DNA of 64,000 nt, taken from assembly GCF_014192395.1 (NCBI RefSeq), contig NZ_JACHXW010000006.1, positions 248,001-312,000 on the forward strand, given 5' to 3'. Made by a program: the position numbers and the translations under genes. A model generated the notes under the pieces. The model saw only the letters and a list, made by a program, of their open reading frames with translations. It had not been told where the DNA came from and did no database searches. Positions 9,875 to 19,040 of this stretch are shown one piece after another (within the stretch, counting starts at the first letter, position 1; the number at the start of each line of letters is the position of its first letter). Origin of the DNA: Paenibacillus endophyticus. Lineage in GTDB: Bacteria > Bacillota > Bacilli > Paenibacillales > Paenibacillaceae.

Positions 9875-10900
9875 ATGCATGTAGGACAAGTGCCTGAGCC
9901 GAAGATTGAATATGCTCCCAAGCATTATATTTGCCGCAGAGCGGCGGAGAAGCTAACTCTTGATGGCCGTATCGATAAGCCGTTCTGGTCAACGGCGGAG
10001 TGGACAGAGGATTTCGTTGATATTGAAGGCGATATCCGTCCAAGGCCAGCGAAGCAGACACGTGTAAAAATGCTATGGGACGATGACTATTTTTATTTCG
10101 GCGCGGAATTAATCGAGGACCAAATATGGGCGACGCTGACGGAGCGCGACTCGGTTATTTTCTATGATAATGATTTTGAAATATTCATTGATCCGGATGG
10201 TGATTCCCATCATTACTACGAGTTCGAAATCAACGCGCTGAATACCGTGTGGGATCTGCTGCTCATAAAGCCTTACCGCGATGGCGGGCCTCCGGTGAAC
10301 GGCTGGGATATCACCGGGCTTCGGACGGCGGTGCATATTGACGGGGAGTTGAACCGGCCTGGTGCGGCGAATCGCATGTGGAGCATTGAGGTGGCAATGC
10401 CTTGGAGCAGCCTGCGCGAATGCGCGAAGGATACGAAGCAGCCGGCTGAAGGGCAGTTCTGGCGCGTGAATTTCTCGCGGGTCGAATGGCAGGCAGAGGA
10501 GCAGGACGGTCAATACAAGAAAGTGATTAATCCGGATTCGGGTAAGCCTTTCCCAGAGGATAATTGGGTTTGGTCTCCTATGGGCCTCGTAAACATGCAT
10601 TATCCGGAGCTATGGGGCTATGTCGTATTCACGGGTGAGGACGGGCCTGATTCGTTCGAACTGCCGCAGGATGAACGAATCAAGTGGGAGCTGCGCAAGC
10701 TCTATTACCGTGAACGCAATTATTTCGCCTGTCATGGCTCATTTACAGAGCACTTACAAGCGTTAATAGCGGAGGATGAGCATTGGAGCATTGTGCCTTC
10801 TATCGAGACGACAAGCTCTCTATTTCAAATCTCCGCGCCGTCAACAAATGGGAAGTCCCGCTTCTGTATTAGAGAAGATGGAAAGCTATGGGAGGAGTGA
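9875..10900 (+). CDS. CBM9-like carbohydrate-binding family protein
   Basis: 341 residues with the fold signature of family 9 carbohydrate-binding proteins. The LTLDGRIDKPFWSTAEWTEDF opening contains the LDG..D..W element. Later come the VKMLWDDDYFYFGAEL strand region, FEIFIDPDGD and a YYEFEINALNTVWDLLL stretch. Such stand-alone proteins are common in glycan-degradation loci, but their exact role is unknown. No signal peptide is seen. It lies between the fucosidase and the transglutaminase-fold gene, with coding ends that almost touch the next start. Confidence 0.85.
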   Translation: MHVGQVPEPKIEYAPKHYICRRAAEKLTLDGRIDKPFWSTAEWTEDFVDIEGDIRPRPAKQTRVKMLWDDDYFYFGAELIEDQIWATLTERDSVIFYDNDFEIFIDPDGDSHHYYEFEINALNTVWDLLLIKPYRDGGPPVNGWDITGLRTAVHIDGELNRPGAANRMWSIEVAMPWSSLRECAKDTKQPAEGQFWRVNFSRVEWQAEEQDGQYKKVINPDSGKPFPEDNWVWSPMGLVNMHYPELWGYVVFTGEDGPDSFELPQDERIKWELRKLYYRERNYFACHGSFTEHLQALIAEDEHWSIVPSIETTSSLFQISAPSTNGKSRFCIREDGKLWEE

Positions 10901-10905
10901 ACACT

Positions 10906-13530
10906 ATGACGCAGCAGACCTCTGTTTTTTCATTGGATCAAGATGAAATGGAGCGGATTGAGCGAAAGTTTCAGGTGAAGCAGCAGCTTGCCGCGGCAAG
11001 GGCGAATGAGCTGTTCAATATTTTTCAGATGAAGCTGACCGAGGAGGAAGCGTGGGCGCTCAAATATTTGTTCGCCTATATGCCTGTCAACGACATGGCT
11101 GACTATGACGGTGCTTTATTTCTCAGTCATGTGCGCCGGACGTTGGCGATTCGGAAGCAGGTGCCATGGGGAGATCGTGTTCCCGATCATCTCTTCCTGC
11201 ACTTTGTGCTGCCTTACCGCGTGAATACGGAAAATATAGAGGATTCCCGCGGGATTCTATATAGCGCACTGGCGGATCGTACGGCGAGTTTATCCATGGC
11301 GGAAGCGATTCTGGAGACGAACTATTGGTGCCATGAGAAGGCGAACTATATCGGGAGCGACTTGCGAACGGTCTCTCCGCTGACGATGATTCGCAATGCG
11401 CGGGGCCGCTGCGGGGAAGAATCTACGCTTGCGGTTGCTGCACTCCGCAGCATTGGCATTCCTGCCCGCCAGGTTTACACGCCTCGCTGGGCGCATTGTG
11501 ACGATAATCACGCCTGGGTTGAAGCCTGGGCTGACGGCAGCTGGCATTATATCGGCGCTTGTGAGCCGGAAGCACGTCTGGACCAAGGCTGGTTCAGCCC
11601 GCCTGCTCGGCGCGCGATGCTTATTAATACGCGAATCTTCGCCCATTATCCAGGGCCCGAAGACATTACGCTGAGCGATGAATGGTTTACTGAAATCAAT
11701 TTGTTGGAGGGCTACGCGCCGACCCGGACGATTAATGTCCTTGTCACAGACGGACAAGGCTTGCCGGTTAGCGGAGCCAACGTCTATTTCGAGCTGTACA
11801 ATATGGCCGAATTTTACCCGATTGCAGTGCTCCGGGCTAACGAGGCGGGAGAGGCTTCATTCAAATCGGGCTTTGGCGATTTGATGATCCGTGCCGTTAA
11901 GGATGGAAGCTGGGGCGAGAAGAAGATCGCGGGATTAGACGGCGAGCGCGTTGTGCTGGTTATGGATGAAACGATGCAGCAGATCGGCAGCGTTGATCTT
12001 GACATGGCGCCTCCTCCGGAACGCGTCGGTGATTCATCCGATCCGCTTTCGGACGAAGCCGTTCAGCGCCACAATCTCCGTCTTGAAGAAGGAACGAGGC
12101 TCAGAGGCAGCTACGAGCGATCCTTTCTAAACGAAGAGCAATCGCAGGAGCTGGCCGAGGAGGAAGGGCTGCCCTCCGAGCGGGTATGGGAGGTGCTTCG
12201 CAAAGCGCGCGGCAATAGCCGGGTGATCGCAGCCTTTCTGCGGAAGCACGCCGCTGAGTACGGGGAATGGCCGCTTCGCTTGCTCGAGAGCTTGAACGAG
12301 AAGGATCTTGTCGATACGTTCGGCCCTACGCTTGACGATCATTTAATCGGCTCTTTGACGCAGCGAGGAGAGCTTGCGGAAGACGTTTTCGTCAGCTATG
12401 TGCTTTGTCCGCGCGTGCTGTATGAAATGATCATGCCTTATCGGCGGTACTTTCAAGATCGCTTTACAGAAGAGGAAATCCAGCTATTTCGTGAAAATCC
12501 TGCTGAGCTTGCCCGCATCTTAGAAGCGGGATGGGGGATATGGGAGGACCTCCCGAACCTCAAGGGCAAGGGGAATCCGTTAGGCACCTTTGAGCTAAAG
12601 CTGGGGGACCGCGTTTCGATTGCGATACTGTTCGTGGCCATATGCCGCAGCTTAGGCATACCGGCGCGTCTTCACCCAAGCGAGCAAAAGCCGCAATATA
12701 TGGCGGACGATAGCTGGATGGATGCCTCGCTGACTAAAGAAGCCCTTTCGAGCATAAAGGGTAACGGCAGCTTGCAGCTTCTTAGAAACAGTGAGCAAAA
12801 GGCAGATGCGCCTGCAGCCGCATATTCTGAAAATTTCACGATCGCGAGGCTGGAAAACGGCATTTATAAAACATTGGTCTATCCACACGGGAAAACGGAT
12901 GTGTACGATGACCCATTCGAGGTGGAAGAAGGCGATTACCGATTAACGACAGGCATTCGTCTGAAGGATGGAACCGTTCATGCGAGATTCACATATTTCT
13001 CGGTCCATGCCGGAGAGGAGGCGGTTATTCCGCTTACCTTCCGAGAGGCGATAGTCGAGCTCCCCCTTTTAGGGGCGATGAACCAAAGCGAGAAGTTCAG
13101 ACTGCTAGAAGAAAACCTTGATAAACCGCTGGGAGAGCTCATTGGCACGAATGGTGCCATTGTGGCATGGCTGGAGCCTGAACGGGAGCCAACCAAGCAT
13201 TTGATCCGTGAAATCGGCGAGTTGGCCGAGCTAGGAGCGCCAATTATTCTCGTCGTCGGCGATTCCGAATGGACCGCTTCATTCAATCCTGACAGCTATA
13301 AGGGACTGCCCTCACGCGTACAATTCGTTCGGGCTTCCTCCTATACGTCATTACCAGCGTTTATAAGCCAGCCGCCGGCAAGCGAAGCGGGTTTCCCGCA
13401 TCTCTTCGTGCTGGATGGCCAGGCACAGATTCGGTATACGGCATCCGGCTACAAAATTGGAATCGGAAAAGAAGCATTGCGCACGTTATCAAGCCTAGTC
13501 CAAATACAAGCGAAACGGAGTGAGATGTGA
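10906..13530 (+). CDS. Transglutaminase-fold protein with duplicated core and thioredoxin-like tail
   Basis: About 874 residues, no signal peptide. The first transglutaminase-like core has GRCGEES (Cys169) and DDNHAWVEAW (His202), then WHYIGACEPE, where the usual third catalytic Asp is replaced. After it comes a carboxypeptidase-regulatory/Ig-like domain (about 275-360). Around 560-600 a second, Cys-less copy appears (VSIAILFVAICRSLGIPAR). The C-terminal 130 residues resemble a thioredoxin fold without active cysteines. Family members with this layout also occur in Bacteroidetes; I know no assigned function. The superfamily includes peptide:N-glycanase. The ATG at 10906 is set by GGGAGGAG; its stop overlaps the GH18 start. 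Confidence 0.85.
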   Translation: MTQQTSVFSLDQDEMERIERKFQVKQQLAAARANELFNIFQMKLTEEEAWALKYLFAYMPVNDMADYDGALFLSHVRRTLAIRKQVPWGDRVPDHLFLHFVLPYRVNTENIEDSRGILYSALADRTASLSMAEAILETNYWCHEKANYIGSDLRTVSPLTMIRNARGRCGEESTLAVAALRSIGIPARQVYTPRWAHCDDNHAWVEAWADGSWHYIGACEPEARLDQGWFSPPARRAMLINTRIFAHYPGPEDITLSDEWFTEINLLEGYAPTRTINVLVTDGQGLPVSGANVYFELYNMAEFYPIAVLRANEAGEASFKSGFGDLMIRAVKDGSWGEKKIAGLDGERVVLVMDETMQQIGSVDLDMAPPPERVGDSSDPLSDEAVQRHNLRLEEGTRLRGSYERSFLNEEQSQELAEEEGLPSERVWEVLRKARGNSRVIAAFLRKHAAEYGEWPLRLLESLNEKDLVDTFGPTLDDHLIGSLTQRGELAEDVFVSYVLCPRVLYEMIMPYRRYFQDRFTEEEIQLFRENPAELARILEAGWGIWEDLPNLKGKGNPLGTFELKLGDRVSIAILFVAICRSLGIPARLHPSEQKPQYMADDSWMDASLTKEALSSIKGNGSLQLLRNSEQKADAPAAAYSENFTIARLENGIYKTLVYPHGKTDVYDDPFEVEEGDYRLTTGIRLKDGTVHARFTYFSVHAGEEAVIPLTFREAIVELPLLGAMNQSEKFRLLEENLDKPLGELIGTNGAIVAWLEPEREPTKHLIREIGELAELGAPIILVVGDSEWTASFNPDSYKGLPSRVQFVRASSYTSLPAFISQPPASEAGFPHLFVLDGQAQIRYTASGYKIGIGKEALRTLSSLVQIQAKRSEM

Positions 13531-14573
13531 TGACAAAGCGGAAATACATCGTGGCAGGCTATGTTGCCGATTCGAAGCTGCCTGAACTGACGCGGGAAGA
13601 CCTGATGAAGCTTACCCATCTGAATGTGGCCTTCGGCCATGTGCGCGGCGATGAGATTGCAACGGAGCATTTGAAGCATAAGGATGCGCTCGGAGTGATT
13701 AAGCAGGAGCATCCCGAGCTTACCCTGCTATTGTCCGTTGGCGGTTGGAGCGCCGGCGGATTCTCAGAAGCGGCAGCGACCGTGGAGGGAAGAGCGCGCA
13801 TGGCTGACTCGGCGATCCGGGTACTGACGGAGCTTCCGTTCGACGGCATTGACCTCGACTGGGAATATCCTTGCTACGGCGAGGCGGGCATTGCGTCCAG
13901 CCCAGCCGACAAAACAAATTTCACCCTGCTGCTCAAGGCAATGCGTGAAGCGTTGGACCATAAAGGGGCGAATGACGGGCGGCATTACCTGCTCACGATT
14001 GCTGCCGGCGCTGATCAATATTATGTAGACGGGACGGAGATGGATCAGGTTCATCAGTACTTGGATTTTGTTCAGCTCATGACCTATGATATGCGCGGCG
14101 GCTTCCAAATTCTTACGGGCCATCATACGAATCTGTTTGCGCCAACAGGCGATTTGTTCCGAATCAGCGTAGACGCCTCTGTTAACCTGTTCATTCGGGC
14201 AGGCGTGCCGAAGGAGAAGCTCGTCATTGGAGCAGCCTTTTATTCAAGGAAGTGGCAGGGCGTACCCGATCATGCTAACGGGCTTCATCAAATGGCTGGC
14301 GGAACCGGCGGATATGGTCCCGACTTTACGGCTCTTGCAGCGGAATACATCGATAAGAACGACTATGTACGATACTGGGATGACGAGGCGAAGGCGCCGT
14401 ACCTGTTCAACGGAACGAGCTTCATCTCTTATGAGGATGAGCAGTCGCTGCAGCATAAATGCGATTATGTGAAAGAAAGGGGACTAGCCGGCGTCATGTT
14501 TTGGGAGTACAGCTGCGATGAGACGCATCGGCTGCTTGATGCCATATTTGAAGGACTCAAGGTGCAAGCATAG
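13530..14573 (+). CDS. GH18 glycoside hydrolase, no signal peptide
   Basis: About 347 residues with the GH18 signature DGIDLDWEYP (DxxDxDxE; catalytic Glu112), LSVGGWSAGG before it, and LMTYDMRGG and VMFWEYSCD later in the barrel. GH18 enzymes cut beta-1,4 bonds next to N-acetylglucosamine (chitinases and endo-beta-N-acetylglucosaminidases). The lack of a signal peptide and of chitin-binding modules argues for a cytoplasmic substrate taken up by the importers. The ATG overlaps the previous TGA by one base, indicating translational coupling. A strong terminator follows, ending the operon. Confidence 0.9.
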   Translation: MTKRKYIVAGYVADSKLPELTREDLMKLTHLNVAFGHVRGDEIATEHLKHKDALGVIKQEHPELTLLLSVGGWSAGGFSEAAATVEGRARMADSAIRVLTELPFDGIDLDWEYPCYGEAGIASSPADKTNFTLLLKAMREALDHKGANDGRHYLLTIAAGADQYYVDGTEMDQVHQYLDFVQLMTYDMRGGFQILTGHHTNLFAPTGDLFRISVDASVNLFIRAGVPKEKLVIGAAFYSRKWQGVPDHANGLHQMAGGTGGYGPDFTALAAEYIDKNDYVRYWDDEAKAPYLFNGTSFISYEDEQSLQHKCDYVKERGLAGVMFWEYSCDETHRLLDAIFEGLKVQA

Positions 14574-14587
14574 CTTCTTGATCGAAT

Positions 14588-14634
14588 GAAAACGACCTAT
14601 CGCAGGCTCTTCTGAGCAGGCGATAGGTTTTCAT
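14588..14634 (+). terminator. Terminator of the fucosidase-GH18 operon
   Basis: AAAACGACCTATCGC / GCGATAGGTTTTC inverted repeat, stem of about 9 bp plus flanking A/T pairs, starting about 15 bases after the GH18 stop. Confidence 0.85.
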
Positions 14635-14640
14635 TAGGTG

Positions 14641-14952
14641 CTATTCTTTTGATTCCTTCTGCTGTTCCTTGGCAAGCTGCTGCCGGAGCTCGGCATTTTT
14701 TGCCGTTAGCTGCTTGGCTGCTGCAGCTTGTGTAGCGTCTATGCGAGCCGCTTCCTCGGTAAGCTTCGTTATTTGTGTCAGCTTGCTGCTAAGATCGCTC
14801 GGCGAGGAGCTTAGCTTGCTGCTTTTTTGCAATTGCTTTATTTTGGCAAGCGCCTTGTCCCTCTTGCTCTTATCATTGGCGCTTTGCTTTTGAAGATCGG
14901 CGATTTCTCTTTTCAGACGGCTTATAATGGAAGTCGTGAAACTAATGGACAT
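14641..14952 (-). CDS. Small predicted coiled-coil protein, function unknown
   Basis: 103 residues rich in Lys, Gln, Ala and Ser with heptad-like hydrophobic spacing (ISRLKREIADLQKQ, LTQITKLTEEAARID, LRQQLAKEQQKE). Two or three coiled-coil helices are likely. There is no signal peptide or membrane segment. It stands alone on the minus strand, convergent with the GH18 operon and sharing its terminator. I do not recognise the family. Confidence 0.6.
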   Translation of the reverse strand: MSISFTTSIISRLKREIADLQKQSANDKSKRDKALAKIKQLQKSSKLSSSPSDLSSKLTQITKLTEEAARIDATQAAAAKQLTAKNAELRQQLAKEQQKESKE

Positions 14953-15021
14953 TCAAGCACCTCATAATCGTATAGTGTTCCATCTGCCCATTTTACTATA
15001 CAAGGCTTGTTAATGCGAGAA

Positions 15022-15064
15022 AGAAAGACAAGGGAGGCAGCCGATGCTGGCTGAACGCCTCCCT
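15022..15064 (-). terminator. Terminator after the small membrane protein gene
   Basis: AGGGAGGC / GCCTCCCT perfect 8-bp stem downstream, on the minus strand, of the 15104-15325 gene. The T tract is interrupted. Confidence 0.6.
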
Positions 15065-15103
15065 ATATCCCGTTCATTCCGAACGGAAAGACGGAAAGCT
15101 CCG

Positions 15104-15325
15104 TCAGTGATTTGCTTTCTGCTTCTCCGGCGTGGCCGGATCATCCTTTGAGGGCTTTCGTCCAATAAAGCGGCCAATCATCATAAATAACGGCGAGGTT
15201 TCGAATTCGATCAGGCTCTGCATCTCAGCCCAGCTGAAAATGACCAGAAACGGAAGCAGTCCAATTGCAAGAATACCTAAAATGAGACCGATGGAAATAT
15301 TTCGAATCATTTGGCCAAGTGTCAT
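15104..15325 (-). CDS. Small single-pass membrane protein, function unknown
   Basis: 73 residues: a short basic N-terminus, one strongly hydrophobic segment (about 10-32, ISIGLILGILAIGLLPFLVI), and a charged C-terminal tail with Lys/Pro/Asp. It has its own downstream hairpin. No family was recognised. It is divergent from the two-component system with about 190 bases between them. Confidence 0.55.
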   Translation of the reverse strand: MTLGQMIRNISIGLILGILAIGLLPFLVIFSWAEMQSLIEFETSPLFMMIGRFIGRKPSKDDPATPEKQKANH

Positions 15326-15514
15326 ACTTTCATCTCCAATCCTTCGATTTGCCTCACCTCCACATTATATGCCCATGCTGCTTCGTCATTCAACCAACCC
15401 GCAAGGAGCTTGGCACTTGTGTCCGCAAAACATAGTGAAGTATTATTAAACGTTGTAGCGTAAATCGTGTTGTTCTGGCATGCTTTTGGGCCAGACACGT
15501 GAAAGGAGCTTATT

Positions 15515-17332
15515 TTGAAAGCAAAAAGCTTGTACGACAACTATGTCAAAAATAATCTCTTCATGAAGATGATATTGCTGTTTGCACTCATCACGACGGT
15601 GACCATCGTTACCTTTTCTTATTTTATGTTCAATGTCATGTCGGAATCGATCGTGCGCAATGAGCTTGAAAATCAGAAAAAGGCAATGGAGAGCGTGAAC
15701 AGCTACATGACCCGCAAATATGAATCGGTACAGTCCACGATGCTGGACGTCTACCGCAATGAATCCTTATCGCTCCATCTCGCTTATTTCCTGCAGCATC
15801 CCTTTGAGGATTACATGAATTACCAACTGGATCAATATGCTGACGATACGAATATTGATTTGCCGAAAGGGCTCGATTATTTCGAGAACAAGCTGGATGG
15901 CGATCCCGATATCGAGAACTTGATGCTCTACAGCTCAGAGAGGCAATTCCTGTTTGCCTACAAACAGGGGCATGTGACGAAGCTGGTCTCCACCAATGCC
16001 GCCCATTCGTATATCCCGGATGCGATGGCACTTGAGAATACAATGGTCTCGGTTCCGAACGCCTGGGTCCGCAATGCAATCGACCAGCAGGATCCGAAGC
16101 TGTATGCGATGCGCGTGCCGGTTACGGATAAGAGTACGCTGAAAAATCTGGGGCAGTTGCTTGTCTATTTCAATTCAGATCGGATCAAAAACGCGCTGGA
16201 CAGCTATAAAGAGCAGTTAAAGGGCTATATCGTTGTGCTTGGTCCGGCAGGAGAGGTGTTGTTCGACTCCTCGGATACGTATTACGGCGTGAGATATCCC
16301 TATACGGATCAAATCGACTCCTTATATAATACGGCGATGCTTGAGCAGGAGTCTTATGTAACGACGCTGACACAAAATCAAGCAGGCTATCTTGTCGTGG
16401 GCGTTGCGCCAAAAGCCGAGGTGGCAGCTGCCTATGCAGGGCTGAAGCGCACGATTATTTTGATTAGCGCAATCTGCATCGTCATGGTGCTGCTTGTTCC
16501 TGTGCTCGTTGTTATTAATTTCGCGAAGCGCACCAATAAAATCATTCGGTTCATGCGCAAGGTGGAGAACGGTGATTTGTCCGCGCGCATTCAAGACGAG
16601 AAGGAGGACGAGCTCGGTCAAATCTCTCGCAGCTTCAACGACATGCTGGATGAGCTGTCCCGTCATATCGATAGCGTCTATAAGGCCGAGATCAAGCAAA
16701 AGCATACGGAGCTTGCCGCGCTGCAGGCGAGGGTCAATCCTCATTTTCTGTACAATACGCTTGAGGTGATCCGCATGCGGGCGGTTTCGCAAGGCGCAAA
16801 GGATGTTGGGGAGATGATCTACAGCTTGTCGGTATTGTTCAAAAGCTTCGTTCAGCCGAAGGGCGAAAATACGCTGAAGGACGAGCTGGAAACCTCGCGC
16901 CTCTATTTGGAGCTATTCCGCATACGTTACAAGGATAAGCTGTCCTATGAAATTGCTTGCGAGCATGGGCTGGAAAACAGGCGGATTATGCGAATGGCGC
17001 TGCAGCCAATCATCGAAAATTACGTCGTTCATGGGCTCGAGCCGCGCAGACCGGATAACCATGTTCGCATTACCGTTTCTTCGGTTGAAGAGCGAATTCG
17101 CATTCAGGCAGTCGACAATGGCAGCGGGATAGAAGCAGACAGGCTGGACGCGATACGCCAGTCGCTCGATGCGGTAGAGGAGACCGGTGAATCCTTCGGC
17201 CTGCGAAGTGTCCATGAACGGCTGAAGCTGCTGTATGGCGCGGATTACGGTCTTGAAATTACGAGTACGCCTGGCGTTGGCACGATCGTGACGCTTGAAT
17301 TTCCCAACACGGAGGACATGCAGCATGTATAG
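15515..17332 (+). CDS. Sensor histidine kinase, YesM/LytS type
   Basis: 605 residues. Membrane segments at about 17-38 and 312-335 flank a long extracytoplasmic sensor, followed by a HAMP domain, a His_kinase motif NPHFLYNTLE (phospho-acceptor His410) and a C-terminal HATPase (VDNGSGI, G-box FGLRSVHERL). It phosphorylates the YesN-type regulator encoded next, whose start overlaps its stop. TTG start: AAAGGAG lies 7 bases ahead. Such pairs typically sense an oligosaccharide and induce the adjacent importer, here the 19041-29741 operon. Confidence 0.92.
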   Translation: MKAKSLYDNYVKNNLFMKMILLFALITTVTIVTFSYFMFNVMSESIVRNELENQKKAMESVNSYMTRKYESVQSTMLDVYRNESLSLHLAYFLQHPFEDYMNYQLDQYADDTNIDLPKGLDYFENKLDGDPDIENLMLYSSERQFLFAYKQGHVTKLVSTNAAHSYIPDAMALENTMVSVPNAWVRNAIDQQDPKLYAMRVPVTDKSTLKNLGQLLVYFNSDRIKNALDSYKEQLKGYIVVLGPAGEVLFDSSDTYYGVRYPYTDQIDSLYNTAMLEQESYVTTLTQNQAGYLVVGVAPKAEVAAAYAGLKRTIILISAICIVMVLLVPVLVVINFAKRTNKIIRFMRKVENGDLSARIQDEKEDELGQISRSFNDMLDELSRHIDSVYKAEIKQKHTELAALQARVNPHFLYNTLEVIRMRAVSQGAKDVGEMIYSLSVLFKSFVQPKGENTLKDELETSRLYLELFRIRYKDKLSYEIACEHGLENRRIMRMALQPIIENYVVHGLEPRRPDNHVRITVSSVEERIRIQAVDNGSGIEADRLDAIRQSLDAVEETGESFGLRSVHERLKLLYGADYGLEITSTPGVGTIVTLEFPNTEDMQHV

Positions 17333-18845
17333 GGTATTTGTTGTAGACGACGAGCCGTTCATTATCGAGGGCTTGTACGATATTATCGATTGGTCGGCGT
17401 TTGGCCTAGAGATCGTCGGCTCGGCGGAGAATGGGCAGGACGCGCTCGAAGCGCTCAAGGAATCTGCGCCGGACATCTTGCTCACGGACATTTCCATGCC
17501 GGTTATGGACGGCTTGACCTTGATTCGCGAGGCGAGGTTGTTCCGCCCGGATCTTAAAGTGATTATTTTAAGCGGATTTAATGATTTCGATTATATCAAG
17601 TCCGGTTTGAAGCTTGGCGTGGAAAATTATTTGCTTAAGCCGATTAACATCGACGAGCTTCAGGAGACGCTGGCTAATACGATTGATAAGCTGAATACGA
17701 TTCGGCCGGATCGTTTGTTCAGCGATTATGATATTCGGATTTTGAGGGATAATATTTTATATCGGTGGTTAACGGGGCGAATAGCGCCGAACGAGCTGAA
17801 CGAGCGTACGGATATGCTGGACATCAGGCTTGATGCGCCTTATCTTGTCACCGCGGTGCTTCGGACAGAAAGCCAGTTCGAGCCTTCCTATGAAGCTGCG
17901 CAGCGGCTTGCGGTGCTGGACAAGACGATGCTGCCATTCGTCGACATTGACGGTGACCTCGTTATTGTGTTCCTGATTGAAGAACCTGAAGCGGGCAAAA
18001 AAAAAGCGATGGACGTGCTGGAAAGCATGCAAAAACGGCTGGAGCCCAATCCGCTGCGCATTTCGCTCGGAAGCGTGCAGGAAATGGGAGATGGAGCGCC
18101 GCAAAGCTATGCCCATGCGAAAAAGGCGCAGGAGTACTTCCTGCTGCTGGATGAGCCGGCAATCGTCGATTACGAGGAGCTTTCACAGCGGGGCGGCATC
18201 GAGAATACGACGGCTCAGTCGCTGGATTGGACCGACTTCTCCAAGCTGATCAAAGCGAAGGAGCTTGAGCAGCTTCATGCGGCAATCGACGCAGAATTCG
18301 AGCGCTACCAGCTGTTGGAAGGCGTAACGCCGGCTTATATTCAGAGCATGGCGATTGAGATGATGATTCGCTTCAAGATGGAGCTTAAAGAAATCAAGCA
18401 AGCGGATCAGCCAGAGCTCTACAAGGCAGGCTTCGCCCAAGTGATGCAGGCCGAGACGATAGAAGGCTTGGCAGCCGTCGTTAAAGAAGCAGCGACATTA
18501 ACCGTCGATTCGTTAATGCGCGACGTGAAGAGCCCCATCATACAGCTGCTGCTCGGGTACGTGCATGAAAATTACGCGCAGGCGCTGTCATTGAAATCAT
18601 TGAGCCAGCAGTACAACATACATCCCGTTTATCTCGGGCATTTGTTTCAGAAGGAAACGAATGAGACCTTTACCGAGTACATCAATAAATACCGGATAGG
18701 CAAAGCGAAGGAAATGCTGAAGGAAACGCAATTAAAGGTACAGGAAATCGCCTTGCAGGTGGGCTACTGGGAGACAGGCTATTTCTACAAGCAGTTTAAG
18801 AAATACGTAGGAATTTCACCGACCGATTATAAAGGACTGCTCTAA
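17325..18845 (+). CDS. Response regulator, YesN type (receiver plus AraC DNA-binding)
   Basis: About 506 residues. The N-terminal receiver has the acidic pocket VVDDEP, phospho-acceptor Asp55 in LLTDISMP, and Lys105 in LLKPI. A long middle region is followed by a C-terminal AraC double helix-turn-helix (about 405-505: LSQQYNIHPVYLGHLFQKE, VGYWETGYFYKQFKK). The ATG at 17325 follows GGAGG at 17311 and overlaps the kinase stop by 8 bases, so the two are translated together. The likely target is the transport and mannosidase operon starting about 200 bases downstream. Confidence 0.92.
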   Translation: MYRVFVVDDEPFIIEGLYDIIDWSAFGLEIVGSAENGQDALEALKESAPDILLTDISMPVMDGLTLIREARLFRPDLKVIILSGFNDFDYIKSGLKLGVENYLLKPINIDELQETLANTIDKLNTIRPDRLFSDYDIRILRDNILYRWLTGRIAPNELNERTDMLDIRLDAPYLVTAVLRTESQFEPSYEAAQRLAVLDKTMLPFVDIDGDLVIVFLIEEPEAGKKKAMDVLESMQKRLEPNPLRISLGSVQEMGDGAPQSYAHAKKAQEYFLLLDEPAIVDYEELSQRGGIENTTAQSLDWTDFSKLIKAKELEQLHAAIDAEFERYQLLEGVTPAYIQSMAIEMMIRFKMELKEIKQADQPELYKAGFAQVMQAETIEGLAAVVKEAATLTVDSLMRDVKSPIIQLLLGYVHENYAQALSLKSLSQQYNIHPVYLGHLFQKETNETFTEYINKYRIGKAKEMLKETQLKVQEIALQVGYWETGYFYKQFKKYVGISPTDYKGLL

Positions 18846-19040
18846 TGCAAGGCGGAGCTGTCCTTTTTTCTTTAATTTGTACAGCATACCTTTAGTTTGT
18901 TGCCTATTTGAAAATCGTTACATCCGTTATTTTTAGATTAGGCCTTTTATCACAGGACGAGAAGAGGCTGGCAATAAAGTAAGCGTATGCTTATACATCA
19001 TGATTCTGCTTCGAAACACAATACGGGGAGGATTTACAAA

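Noticed and set aside
9846-14126. Several minus-strand frames over the fucosidase-GH18 operon
   Set aside because: They run opposite to well-supported genes and have no ribosome binding sites or recognisable motifs.
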